Positions 1-9,541 of a DNA stretch of 39,789 nt are shown here, piece by piece. The DNA is from Chitinophagaceae bacterium (GTDB taxonomy: Bacteria; Bacteroidota; Bacteroidia; Chitinophagales; Chitinophagaceae). A program made the translations under genes and the position numbers. The stretch is from the NCBI GenBank assembly GCA_009885535.1, contig VFKL01000172.1, positions 1 to 39,789 on the forward strand, in the 5' to 3' direction. The stretch's first letter is position 1, and every line of letters starts with the position of its first letter. The notes beneath the pieces were generated by a model. That model was not told where the DNA came from, made no database searches, and saw only the letters and a list, made by a program, of their open reading frames with translations.

Positions 1-1
1 G

Positions 2-1000
2 CTATTTTTAATCTTAATTTTATTATTGCTCTATTTATGGAATTCCAATAAACCATTTTTTTATATTTTAGCAGGATTAGGGATTTTATGGTTGATTACA
101 AGAATCGTAAATCTTGGAAGAATTATTAGTTTTATTGGTTCTCTTTTGTTGCTAGGTTTTATTGGGTATTTTATTTTAAAATTATTCTATGATAGCAGCA
201 AAGGTTTAAAATCTGCTAAAAATAATGATGGAAATATCAAAATTGATCCTCCTAAAAAAACAGATACAAATGGAGATGGTAAAATGGATGATGAAATTAT
301 AGGAAAAGAAGTGAATTGGTACGATTTTTCAAATGTATTTTACTCGGCAAAATACAACACATCTACAACTGTTTTTGAAAATTCAACATCAGAACAAGTT
401 AATTTAAAAAATAAAATAACACAGTATAATTCTTCTTTAGATTTCTATACACAATTCTATGCTGGATTGTTTGAAATGGATCAGGAAAAAATAAGAAAAA
501 TTGCAAAAATATTCAGCGATTCTGCCACTAAAAAGAAAATGGATGCTGCTCAAACTGCTGAAATGGTTACAACCTTTGTTCAAGAAATACCATATTATTT
601 GGTTCATGAAGGTAGTTGTGCCGAAGCCATGCAAAGTGGTAATTCTTTTATGCTTGAGTATCATCAGCAACGCAAACCTTGTTTACCTAATATTGCCGCC
701 GGGGTTCAATCTCCGTATGAATTTTTACATAATTTAAAAGGAGATTGTGATACCAGAAGCCTTTTAGCCTTTTCGATTTTAAAAGAATTAAATATAGCAA
801 GTTCTGTATGGATAAGCGAAGCTTATGGACATAGTATTCTAGGCGTTGGCGTTCCTGTAGGATATGGGATGCATAAAAATGTAAATGGAGTTAAACATTA
901 TGGTGTAGAATTAACTGCCAAAGGTTTTAGGTTGGGTATGGTGTCCCCGGAACATAACAATACAAACAATTGGGATGTAAGTATCTATTTTAATCATTAA
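2..1000 (+). CDS. Membrane-anchored transglutaminase-like cysteine protease domain protein, 5' end truncated by window edge
   Basis: Frame is open to the window edge; the listed start at 26 is a TTG. Hydrophobic N-terminus (two TM segments), then a transglutaminase-like motif: GDCDTRSLLAFSILKELNI...HSILGV (Cys and His). Confidence 0.6.
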   Translation, partial: LFLILILLLLYLWNSNKPFFYILAGLGILWLITRIVNLGRIISFIGSLLLLGFIGYFILKLFYDSSKGLKSAKNNDGNIKIDPPKKTDTNGDGKMDDEIIGKEVNWYDFSNVFYSAKYNTSTTVFENSTSEQVNLKNKITQYNSSLDFYTQFYAGLFEMDQEKIRKIAKIFSDSATKKKMDAAQTAEMVTTFVQEIPYYLVHEGSCAEAMQSGNSFMLEYHQQRKPCLPNIAAGVQSPYEFLHNLKGDCDTRSLLAFSILKELNIASSVWISEAYGHSILGVGVPVGYGMHKNVNGVKHYGVELTAKGFRLGMVSPEHNNTNNWDVSIYFNH

Positions 1001-1066
1001 TTACAATAATTTATAAAAAGCTTTAGACTGTATTAAATAAACATAAAAAATTAAATAAAAGTAAAA

Positions 1067-1573
1067 ATGAAATCAATTATCATTATTCAAGTTATCATTG
1101 CATTTGTTTCAGGGTTAGCTGCACTTTTTTTGTTGTACAGACTATTGAATTATTTTATGCGGAAAAGATTTCAGATTGAAGAAACGAATACCGCATTCGC
1201 TATTTTTCAGGTAGGTATTATTTTGTCGGGGTCGTTAATTTTGTCATCCGTGTTAAGTGCTGCAGTAAATGCCATTCAATATTTAAATAAAACTGGTGCT
1301 TTTAATATGCAAAGCTTTCTTATTTCATTAGCATACGTGGTCGTTTTTGTAATCATTGGAATATTTTTTACACTTGTAGTAATAGCATCTTCTGTTTTTA
1401 TTTTCTTTCAGCTAACACAGATAAATGAGTGGGAGCAAATTAAACTTAATAATATTCCAACAGCTTTAATTTCGGCAGCCTTGATTTTAGGTCTATCAAT
1501 GATTATGGATGACTATATTGGTCATTTATGCGAAGCACTTATTCCATATCCATCTATATTGCAAATTCGATAA
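1067..1573 (+). CDS. DUF350 (YjfL-like) integral membrane protein
   Basis: 168 aa, four hydrophobic segments; pattern NTAFAIFQVGIILSGSLILSS resembles DUF350 repeats. Confidence 0.6.
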   Translation: MKSIIIIQVIIAFVSGLAALFLLYRLLNYFMRKRFQIEETNTAFAIFQVGIILSGSLILSSVLSAAVNAIQYLNKTGAFNMQSFLISLAYVVVFVIIGIFFTLVVIASSVFIFFQLTQINEWEQIKLNNIPTALISAALILGLSMIMDDYIGHLCEALIPYPSILQIR

Positions 1574-1598
1574 TATTTGAAATTTTAAATTAAAAGGA

Positions 1599-1916
1599 AT
1601 GCTTTTCAGAATTTTGTTAATGCTTTTGAGTGGGTTGTATCTAAATACATCCTCTGCCCAATCTGTAAAATTCATCAAAAATCAATACCAGGCAAAATAC
1701 CGCGTATTCATCACCAATAATCCCAAAGAAGCCAATCAATGGATTTATAAAGTACCTGGCCCAACAGATATCAGAAAGCCTGGCGAATGGTACATTGTAA
1801 AGAATCAGCAACTTTTCAGAGATGCGGTCAGTCTATTTAAAGTGAATAAAAAAGATGAAGCGGATATTATTGTATATTATGTTTCAACAAGAGATTCTGC
1901 AAAAATAATTCAATAA
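1599..1916 (+). CDS. Small secreted protein, DUF6150-like
   Basis: Signal peptide followed by a short domain ending KKDEADIIVYYVSTRDSAKII; family recognition by memory only. Confidence 0.4.
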   Translation: MLFRILLMLLSGLYLNTSSAQSVKFIKNQYQAKYRVFITNNPKEANQWIYKVPGPTDIRKPGEWYIVKNQQLFRDAVSLFKVNKKDEADIIVYYVSTRDSAKIIQ

Positions 1917-1922
1917 GAAAGT

Positions 1923-3263
1923 ATGAAAAATACAAAAGTTAATCAAAGTATAATCAAAATTGTTGGGCTTCTTGGAGAATTTCCAACAAAAAAAAGAAAA
2001 GATTTTCAATTTGATTTACTTAAAAATGGGTACAAAGAAGATACTAATTCTGCGGATTGCAATAATATACTTAAAGATATTTTTTATCCTGATTTTAGAG
2101 GTTTGATGTTTGTAAAAAATGATGATAAAAATGAAAATGAATTATTAAGTAGGAGATTTTATTCTGAAGAGAAAAAAAATATTGTTTTTGTTAAAAGGGT
2201 CTGGGAATCAAAAAAAATATCGGATCATTTCAATGCTGATGTAGTAAAGTCAGAAATCTTTCTTTTTGGAGACCAAATTGGCTTGTTTGCACTGACTTTG
2301 CAAATTGATGAAGATGATCATAATCTTCCCTTTATAAGCAACTTGATCAATCAATGCAGAAATTTCGACTCTGAAATCAATCTTAATCTTTCTGATGAAA
2401 ATATAGGCCTTAGATGGCATGAATGGATTACTCAAAATTATTTGTGCGGAACGAAACTTAGAGACGAAAAGAAAAAAATTAAAGTTGATGAATTTAGTGG
2501 GTCTAAATTCAAAGTGTTTAGTGTTTTTGATTGTGATATATCACAAGCTGACAGAAAAAACTTGCTTTTCGATTTAGGAACTTCTTCGCCACTTAATAGC
2601 TCAATAGGTGAAGGTAATTTAGCCCCACATCCTGATTACTTTAATGAAGTCATGAAAAATAAGATTTCCATTTTTAATAACTGGGACTCTTTGTGTTTGT
2701 TTGATAGTTTTACAACAATTGGAAATAACATCCTGAAAAACGAAAGAGTAAAATGGGATGATTCTTATTTCAGAATTTATTTGTTTCGTCTTTTTTTTAA
2801 GTACAACCTATACCGCTATAATTCTGACTTGCATGACAATACTGTAAAACTCAGAAACCAATTTGAAAAATTTCTCAATAACTATAATTTAAGCCATATT
2901 TCTTTTAATTTCCTTCCTAATGAAATTTTCAACAAAATAGGAGATGCCCTTCATTTGGAAGAGGAATTAAATACTTTTCAAAGTCGGATAAATAGAATTT
3001 CATCTGCAATACAAGAGGAAAAGCAATCACGAACAAATGCGTTACTTCAATTTGTTACTGTGCTTGGAGGTCTGGGAGCTGTTCAGCCTGTGTTTGAAGG
3101 TTTGTCATTGGCGCAAAAACATTTGGGTTGGAGTAATCTTGTATTTTACTCTTTGTTGATATTTATTTTATTGGGGATCGGTCTTGGTTTATTGGCTTTC
3201 CTCATGCCCGAACTTGTAAAAAAAATCAAGAAAAATATATTTACTAATAAGTCTGATTTGTAA
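1923..3263 (+). CDS. Hypothetical protein with C-terminal helical segment and two TM helices (CorA-like topology)
   Basis: 446 aa ORF; C-terminus EELNTFQSRINRISSAIQEEKQSRTNALLQFVTVLGGLGAVQ...FYSLLIFILLGIGLGLLAFLMPE predicts coiled coil plus TM hairpin. Confidence 0.55.
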   Translation: MKNTKVNQSIIKIVGLLGEFPTKKRKDFQFDLLKNGYKEDTNSADCNNILKDIFYPDFRGLMFVKNDDKNENELLSRRFYSEEKKNIVFVKRVWESKKISDHFNADVVKSEIFLFGDQIGLFALTLQIDEDDHNLPFISNLINQCRNFDSEINLNLSDENIGLRWHEWITQNYLCGTKLRDEKKKIKVDEFSGSKFKVFSVFDCDISQADRKNLLFDLGTSSPLNSSIGEGNLAPHPDYFNEVMKNKISIFNNWDSLCLFDSFTTIGNNILKNERVKWDDSYFRIYLFRLFFKYNLYRYNSDLHDNTVKLRNQFEKFLNNYNLSHISFNFLPNEIFNKIGDALHLEEELNTFQSRINRISSAIQEEKQSRTNALLQFVTVLGGLGAVQPVFEGLSLAQKHLGWSNLVFYSLLIFILLGIGLGLLAFLMPELVKKIKKNIFTNKSDL

Positions 3264-3309
3264 ATAGGCTGAAACGCAGTTTGGTTAATTGCATTAAAAT
3301 CATTTTTTC

Positions 3310-3891
3310 ATGATCGAAATTCAATCTATAAAATATACCCCCCAATCACAATTTCACATGCTTCGGCATTTTGAAACGGTGGATGATGCTATACTACAAC
3401 TTCTGCACAATAACGGCTACACCCAAAATCAAATCCAGCAAGAATTATCCTTACCCGGCTCCAAATTCTTCTCCCATTTTGCAAATAATATAAAAGAACT
3501 GTTAGAAAAAATCTTGCTTCATCCTTATCAAAAATCAACCGGCTTAAATGGCAATCACATCATAGAATCAACTTTGCCAATTGAGGAATATCCAATTGGA
3601 ATTGGAACTAAAGCTGTTGTGTCTCTTGCAGAGATTTCTTCAGCGCAAAAAGCTCAAATATTTATAGAGAAAAATCGAAATCATGCTTTGGCGCATATTC
3701 TGCTTGATACATTACCCATAACCAACCAATGTACCTTAATTTTAAAACCCATCCACGAAGGGTACGCATTTATTACCGCTTTCTCTGGTGAGTCTGCGAT
3801 GCCTATCCCAGATTTCAAAATGCCGAAATCACAATTTGATGCTTGTAAAGCTTTTTGGGATGGTCATGTTTTTTTGAAGAAAATTATATAA
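3310..3891 (+). CDS. Hypothetical protein, 193 aa
   Basis: Long ORF with start codon and normal codon composition; no family recognised. Confidence 0.5.
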   Translation: MIEIQSIKYTPQSQFHMLRHFETVDDAILQLLHNNGYTQNQIQQELSLPGSKFFSHFANNIKELLEKILLHPYQKSTGLNGNHIIESTLPIEEYPIGIGTKAVVSLAEISSAQKAQIFIEKNRNHALAHILLDTLPITNQCTLILKPIHEGYAFITAFSGESAMPIPDFKMPKSQFDACKAFWDGHVFLKKII

Positions 3892-3963
3892 ATCTCCTGA
3901 GTAGGATTATTAATCCTACTTCTTATTTTTTAAAAATTTAATAATTATTTATTTTTCAAAATG

Positions 3964-3984
3964 ATAGTAATACTATTACATTTG
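3964..3984 (+). promoter_or_regulatory. Putative TetR operator/promoter: palindrome ATAGTA-A-TACTAT followed by Bacteroidota-type -7 box TACATTTG
   Basis: Palindrome at 3964-3976, TAnnTTTG match at 3977-3984, immediately upstream of the TetR-family ORF start (4001). Confidence 0.45.
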
Positions 3985-4000
3985 CAGTTAATACAATCAA

Positions 4001-4678
4001 ATGGACAATTTGTTACCCAATTTAAAGATCAAAGTAAGCGATGGATTATATCAAATAGATCCGTTTTCAAGTAAATTAGGAAAGACAATTATTTTTCATT
4101 CAGTTGAGATGATTACGGAACTTGGATTTGAAAAGTTTACGTTTAAAAAACTTGGCGATGCTATAGGCTCACCTGAAGCGTCTATTTATAGGTACTTTAA
4201 AAGTAAAAATCAACTGCTTTGTTATCTAATTTCTTGGTACTGGGGATGGATGGAATGTAGATTGATTTTGGAAATCGCCAATATATCTTCTCCAATTGTA
4301 AGATTAGAAAAATCTATAGCCTTGGTTCTGTCTAATGCTAACGAGAATTTGTTAATTGAGGACGTTGAAATTTATAAATTACATCAAATTATAATTTCTG
4401 AATCCATAAAAACATACTTGAATAAAGATGTTGACTTGTCTAATAAAGAAGGCGCATTTTTAAATTACAAACAGTTTGTTGAAAGGGTTTCTAAAATCAT
4501 TAATGAAATTAATCCGAAATATAAATACCCTCAAATGCTGCTGACTACCATTTTTGAAGGCGCGCATTTACAAGTTTTTTTCGGAGAACATTTGCCTCGG
4601 TTAACAAACAAACAAAATTCGCCAGATTACATTACAAATTTTTACATCAATCTTGCACATCAATCAATAAATGGATAA
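4001..4678 (+). CDS. TetR/AcrR family transcriptional regulator
   Basis: N-terminal HTH: TIIFHSVEMITELGFEKFTFKKLGDAIGSPEASIYRYFKSKNQLLCYL. Confidence 0.85.
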   Translation: MDNLLPNLKIKVSDGLYQIDPFSSKLGKTIIFHSVEMITELGFEKFTFKKLGDAIGSPEASIYRYFKSKNQLLCYLISWYWGWMECRLILEIANISSPIVRLEKSIALVLSNANENLLIEDVEIYKLHQIIISESIKTYLNKDVDLSNKEGAFLNYKQFVERVSKIINEINPKYKYPQMLLTTIFEGAHLQVFFGEHLPRLTNKQNSPDYITNFYINLAHQSING

Positions 4679-4681
4679 TTT

Positions 4682-6337
4682 ATGAAAACACCTTATCAAC
4701 GTTTTTGGCTTTTGCTAAAACCCGATAGTAAAGAGATTTATCAAGTTTACACGTACGCTTTTTTTAAAGGTGTTATCGCGCTTTCTTTACCAATTGGAAT
4801 TCAATCCATCATCAACCTCATTCAAGGCGGGGCCGTTTCTGTTTCTTGGATGGTACTTGTTTTTATAGTAACACTTGGTATTGCTTTAGGCGGTTACATG
4901 CAACTCATGCAAATGAGAATAATTGAAACCATCCAACAAAAAATATTCACGCGTGCTGCATTTGATTTTACGTACAGGATTCCGAAAATAACTTTTGAAC
5001 AAATTTACCAGCATTATGCGCCCGAACTTATGAATCGATTTTTCGATGTGCTCACTTTACAAAAAAGCCTATCGAAAATTATTATTGATTTCTCAACAGC
5101 TATCCTCCAGATAATTTTTGGTTTAATCTTATTGTCGTTGTATCATCCTTTCTTTATTTTATTTAGTATTCTACTAATTGTTCTAGTTTTTAGCATTATA
5201 AAATTAACCAGTAAAAAAGGTTTGGAAACGAGCTTAAATGAGTCGAAATATAAATACAAAGTTGTTTCCTGGTTGGAAGAATTGGCTAGAGTGAAAGACA
5301 GTTTTAAACTTGCGGGTGTTTCAGATCTTCCTGAATCAAAAACGGATGAAAGGGTTTTAGGGTATTTAGAATCTAGAGAAAATCATTTTCAGGTGCTTAA
5401 AAAACAATACGTTTTGCTTTTACTATTCAAAATAATAGTAGCACTGGGTTTGTTGATTGTTGGTGGTTTGTTGGTGCTAAATCAACAAATGAATATTGGT
5501 CAATTTGTGGCTGCGGAAATTATCATCTTATTGGTAATTGACTCTTCTGAAAAAATAATTATGAATCTTGAAAATGTTTTTGATATCCTTACATCTTTAG
5601 AAAAATTAGGACAAGTAACAGATTTGGAGTTGGATAATCAAAGCAACAATTCAACTTTAAATCATGATATTCATTCGCCAATTCAAGTTGAAATTAAAGA
5701 CCTGAGTTTTACATATCCCGGAAGAACAAAGTCCATCATAAAAAATGTTAATTATCAATTCAAAGCAAATCACAATTATTGCATCACCGGAAATAACGGT
5801 TCTGGAAAATCTACACTTGTACATTTAATTAGTGGATTGTATCAGCCTCAATCTGGTAGAGTTTGTATTAATGATTTGCCCATAAACAATTACAACATTT
5901 CCCAGCTTTACAAAGTAGTTGGAAATGGCTTGTCAGAAGAATCCATATTTGAAGGGACATTGTTAGAGAATATTACATTAGGCAGGGAGTTTGTAAAGAT
6001 TGAAGACGTGCTTTGGGCTGTTGAACAAGTGTATCTTTCTGAGTTTGTAAAAGAATTGCCTAAAGGATTAGATACTTTAATTGATATTGGCGACAGACTT
6101 TCAAAGAGTGTGGTTCAAAGAATTATTATTGCCAGAAGTATCGTTAATAAACCAAAATTATTGTTGCTTGAAAATCAAATCGAATTTATTAATGAAAATG
6201 AAAGAAATAAAATTATTGATTTTTTGACCAACAAATCAAATAGTTGGACATTAATCAGTATTTCTAATAATAAATATCTTCAACAAAAATCAGATTCAAT
6301 AATTGTCATGAAAGACGGAGGGATTTTAAATACTTAA
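4682..6337 (+). CDS. ABC transporter, fused TM domain and ATPase (type I export type, no peptidase domain)
   Basis: TM region then ATPase with Walker A GNNGSGKST; signature, Walker B and H-loop regions are degenerate. Confidence 0.85.
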   Translation: MKTPYQRFWLLLKPDSKEIYQVYTYAFFKGVIALSLPIGIQSIINLIQGGAVSVSWMVLVFIVTLGIALGGYMQLMQMRIIETIQQKIFTRAAFDFTYRIPKITFEQIYQHYAPELMNRFFDVLTLQKSLSKIIIDFSTAILQIIFGLILLSLYHPFFILFSILLIVLVFSIIKLTSKKGLETSLNESKYKYKVVSWLEELARVKDSFKLAGVSDLPESKTDERVLGYLESRENHFQVLKKQYVLLLLFKIIVALGLLIVGGLLVLNQQMNIGQFVAAEIIILLVIDSSEKIIMNLENVFDILTSLEKLGQVTDLELDNQSNNSTLNHDIHSPIQVEIKDLSFTYPGRTKSIIKNVNYQFKANHNYCITGNNGSGKSTLVHLISGLYQPQSGRVCINDLPINNYNISQLYKVVGNGLSEESIFEGTLLENITLGREFVKIEDVLWAVEQVYLSEFVKELPKGLDTLIDIGDRLSKSVVQRIIIARSIVNKPKLLLLENQIEFINENERNKIIDFLTNKSNSWTLISISNNKYLQQKSDSIIVMKDGGILNT

Positions 6338-6439
6338 TGGTTAAAATTATTATTCAATGATAAATGTGTTTAAATCATTGGATTCTTTTCGAAAAAGATA
6401 TTATTATTAATAAATCAGTTTTTATCTATAAAATAAATT

Positions 6440-7807
6440 ATGCTCAACATTACACACAATACCATAAAAGATAAGTCTTATTTGGAGAATTTAAGTTCTT
6501 TCAAATTATTGTCTGCACGAATAAATAATAGAAAGTTAATTAAATTCCTCTATGTACTTGGAGCGATTGTTTTGCTTATTCTTTTTTTACCATGGACTCA
6601 AAACATTCGATCGAATTCAAAGGTAACTGCACTTAAGCCAAACCAACGTCCACAAACCATTCAATCCATAATTGCAGGAAGAATTGAAAAATGGTATGTT
6701 CAAGAAGGACAATTCGTTAAGCAAGGAGATACAATTCTTTTTATTAGCGAAACCAAATCTGAGTATCTAGATCCTAATTTAATTGAAAATACAGATCAAC
6801 AATTAAAATCAAAAGAATTTGCAGTGAAATCTTATATGGAGAAAGTAAAGGCAAATGATAATCAAATTGATGCAATGACTAAAGCGCGTAAATTAAAATA
6901 CGAGCAGGCGGAAAATAAACTTATACAAGCTAATTTAAAAGCTAAAATTGATAGTACAGAACTTTATGCTTCACAAGTGAATTATAAAATTGCAAAAGAG
7001 CAATTGGTGCGGATGGAAGAGCTGTATAAAGAAGGGTTGAAATCATTAACAGAACTGGAAACCAGAAGATTGAAATTACAGGAAACACAGGCTAAGGTTA
7101 TATCTCAAGAGAATAAATACATTACCACTAAAAATGAAATTTTAAATGCTAAAATTGAATTACAAAGCATCAATGCAGATTATATGGATAAGATTTCAAA
7201 ATCTGAAGCAGATAAATTTGCTACGCTTTCAAACATGTATGATGCGGAAGCTACTGTTACAAAATTGCAAAATCAATTTGTGAATTACAGTATTCGATCT
7301 GGGATGTATTATATTTTAGCTCCCCAAGATGGATACATTACTCAAGCGATACAATCTGGCATTGGCGAAACAATTAAAGAAGGAGATGAAATTATAAGTA
7401 TTATGCCTTCAGATTTTGAATTGGCCATTGAAATGTATGTAGAACCAATGGATATTCCTTTATTGGAAATTGGTCAGCATGTGCAAATTCAATTTGATGG
7501 TTGGCCATCAATATTTTTCTCAGGCTGGCCAGGAATTTCTTACGGAACTTATGGTGGAACAATTGTTGCAATTAATAATTTTACCAATGAAAATGGAAAA
7601 TATAGGGTACTCGTTTCACACGATAAAAATTATCCTGCTTGGCCAAAGGAAATAAGAATTGGTGCAGGGGCTAAATCCATGACGCTTTTGAAAGAAGTGC
7701 CTATTTGGTATGAGTTATGGCGTCAAATCAATGGATTTCCTGCAGATTATTACAAACAAAATACAAATCAAACTAAGGATAAAAATAAAAATAATGCTAA
7801 GAAGTAA
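6440..7807 (+). CDS. HlyD-family periplasmic adaptor/membrane fusion protein
   Basis: N-terminal TM, lipoyl half motif (GRIEKWYVQEGQFVKQGDTILFI), long coiled coil, second half motif (APQDGYITQAIQSGIGETIKEGDEIISI). Confidence 0.88.
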   Translation: MLNITHNTIKDKSYLENLSSFKLLSARINNRKLIKFLYVLGAIVLLILFLPWTQNIRSNSKVTALKPNQRPQTIQSIIAGRIEKWYVQEGQFVKQGDTILFISETKSEYLDPNLIENTDQQLKSKEFAVKSYMEKVKANDNQIDAMTKARKLKYEQAENKLIQANLKAKIDSTELYASQVNYKIAKEQLVRMEELYKEGLKSLTELETRRLKLQETQAKVISQENKYITTKNEILNAKIELQSINADYMDKISKSEADKFATLSNMYDAEATVTKLQNQFVNYSIRSGMYYILAPQDGYITQAIQSGIGETIKEGDEIISIMPSDFELAIEMYVEPMDIPLLEIGQHVQIQFDGWPSIFFSGWPGISYGTYGGTIVAINNFTNENGKYRVLVSHDKNYPAWPKEIRIGAGAKSMTLLKEVPIWYELWRQINGFPADYYKQNTNQTKDKNKNNAKK

Positions 7808-9203
7808 ATGTGGATTTATTTTAATGTTGGTTGTAATTGCATTAAATGGTTTTGGGCAATCAGATACAAGTATGAAATTAAGTTACCCTAATTTTCTACA
7901 ATTGGTGAAGCAAAATCATCCTTTAGCAAAGCAAGCGAATTTAATTCCTAAAACTGCCAATGCAAATACACTTCTGGCACGTGGCAGTTTTGATCCGAAG
8001 TTGTTTTATGAATTCAATAATAAGTTTTTCGATAAAAAAAACTATTACGAATTGGGTAATGCAGGATTTAAAATTCCAACTTGGTATGGAGTTGAATTTA
8101 AAACGGGTTTTGAAAGAAATCAAGGTGTCAATTTAAATCCTGAAAATACGACGCCAAATCAGGGATTGTTTTATTCTCAAATTTCAGTTCCACTTTTACA
8201 AGGTTTAATTATTGATGAAAGGCGTTCAACCCTTAAACAAGCCAAATTGTTTCAAGAATTATCTGCATTTGAAAAAGTAAACACTATAAATGAGTTGCTG
8301 TACAAAGCCGGAAAAGTATACTGGGATTGGCAATTGTCGTTTACAAATGTAGAAGTATTTCAAAATGCGGTAAAGCTAAGTCAGGAAAGGGTTGATGCAA
8401 TAAAAGCCACATCGAATCTAGGAGATAGGCCTGCAATAGACACGGTTGAAGCCATCATTCAACTTCAAGATAGAATTATTGCATCTCAACAAGCACTAAT
8501 GGATTATAGAACAAAATCATTGCTTCTTTCAAATTTTTTGTGGCTTGAAAATGACGTTCCTATTGAGTTGACAGAAAAAACAATTCCTGAAATTTCGGCT
8601 GAAAATTATGAAAATGAAAATGCGCTTTTAGTTAATCTAACTAAATTGGATAGTTTAATCAATAATCATCCAAGCATCAAAATGTATGATTTTAAACTGC
8701 AACAATTATCTATTGAAAGAAAGTTTAAGAAAGATAAATTAAAACCCAATTTGAATTTCAATTACAATCCATTATTTGATGCAAAGAATTTGTCTGCTGG
8801 TTTTCAAAACAACTACAAGTGGGGATTGCTAGTTGGGTTTCCAATATTGTTGAGAAAGGAGCGTGCTGATTTACAACTCACCAAAATAAAAATTGAAAAC
8901 ACCACCTTTGAAACACGTAACAAACGAAACGAGCTTGTGAATAAAGTAAAGGCAACGTTTAATGAATTCAATACTTTTAAAAATCAAATAGATTTATATA
9001 GCAAAAATGTGCTCAACTACAAACGTTTATGGCTATCGGAAAAGCGGATGTTTGATTCGGGTGAAAGTTCTTTGTTTATGATCAACAGCCGAGAAATGAG
9101 TTACATCAATGCCCAAATTAAATTAAATGAAATCATCAATAAAAGTAAAAAAGCAGGATTGGATGTAGAGTACTCTTTTGGGGTGTTGAGTTCGATGTAT
9201 TAG
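7794..9203 (+). CDS. TolC-family outer membrane efflux protein
   Basis: Likely start MLRSKCGFILMLVVIALNGFGQ (signal peptide) at 7794, overlapping the hlyD-like end by 14 nt; coiled-coil TolC-like pattern. The track start at 7710 is over-extended. Confidence 0.8.
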   Translation: MLRSKCGFILMLVVIALNGFGQSDTSMKLSYPNFLQLVKQNHPLAKQANLIPKTANANTLLARGSFDPKLFYEFNNKFFDKKNYYELGNAGFKIPTWYGVEFKTGFERNQGVNLNPENTTPNQGLFYSQISVPLLQGLIIDERRSTLKQAKLFQELSAFEKVNTINELLYKAGKVYWDWQLSFTNVEVFQNAVKLSQERVDAIKATSNLGDRPAIDTVEAIIQLQDRIIASQQALMDYRTKSLLLSNFLWLENDVPIELTEKTIPEISAENYENENALLVNLTKLDSLINNHPSIKMYDFKLQQLSIERKFKKDKLKPNLNFNYNPLFDAKNLSAGFQNNYKWGLLVGFPILLRKERADLQLTKIKIENTTFETRNKRNELVNKVKATFNEFNTFKNQIDLYSKNVLNYKRLWLSEKRMFDSGESSLFMINSREMSYINAQIKLNEIINKSKKAGLDVEYSFGVLSSMY

Positions 9204-9347
9204 TAGGTGTTGAAAAGTTTAAGTGTTTAATTCGCTGCGCGGGTTTAAAGGTTGGGAGAAAATGTCAGCGTGAAAATGAGCGTGAAAGCGAATATTGATT
9301 TTTGATTTTTTTCTTCATACACATTCTGTTTTCCGCTCTAAATAATA

Positions 9348-9380
9348 CTTTGTGTCTTCGTGACTTTGTGCCTTCGTGTC
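9348..9380. repeat. Degenerate 'CACGAAGRCACAAAG' intergenic repeat
   Basis: ctttgtgtcttcgtgactttgtgccttcgtgtc; reverse complement matches the array at 15631-15751. Confidence 0.55.
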
Positions 9381-9388
9381 AAAAAACA

Positions 9389-9422
9389 CTGCCGATGTTG
9401 GTGTTATCACCAATCATCAAAG
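9389..9422 (+). repeat. REP-like hairpin copy 1
   Basis: ctgccGATGTTGGTG-TTAT-CACCAA-t-CATCaaag: 6-bp inner stem plus 4-bp outer stem around a bulged T. Confidence 0.75.
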
Positions 9423-9430
9423 TAGATTAG

Positions 9431-9457
9431 GCCTAAGGCGTTTAATATGTTTTAGAT
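9431..9457 (+). repeat. 9-bp period repeat (GTTTNANNN) preceding REP copy 2
   Basis: gcctaaggc|gtttaatat|gttttagat|gttgagaattttcgtctgcc. Confidence 0.55.
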
Positions 9458-9470
9458 GTTGAGAATTTTC

Positions 9471-9507
9471 GTCTGCCGATGTTGGTGTTATCACCAATCA
9501 TCAAAGT
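9471..9507 (+). repeat. REP-like hairpin copy 2
   Basis: gtctgccGATGTTGGTGTTATCACCAATCATCaaag, identical core to copy 1. Confidence 0.8.
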
Positions 9508-9541
9508 GGAGTATGCTTTTTTATTTGTAATCAAATTATAT

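Noticed and set aside
7470-7655. 61-aa plus-strand ORF inside the HlyD-like gene
   Set aside because: Alternate-frame ORF within a better supported CDS.
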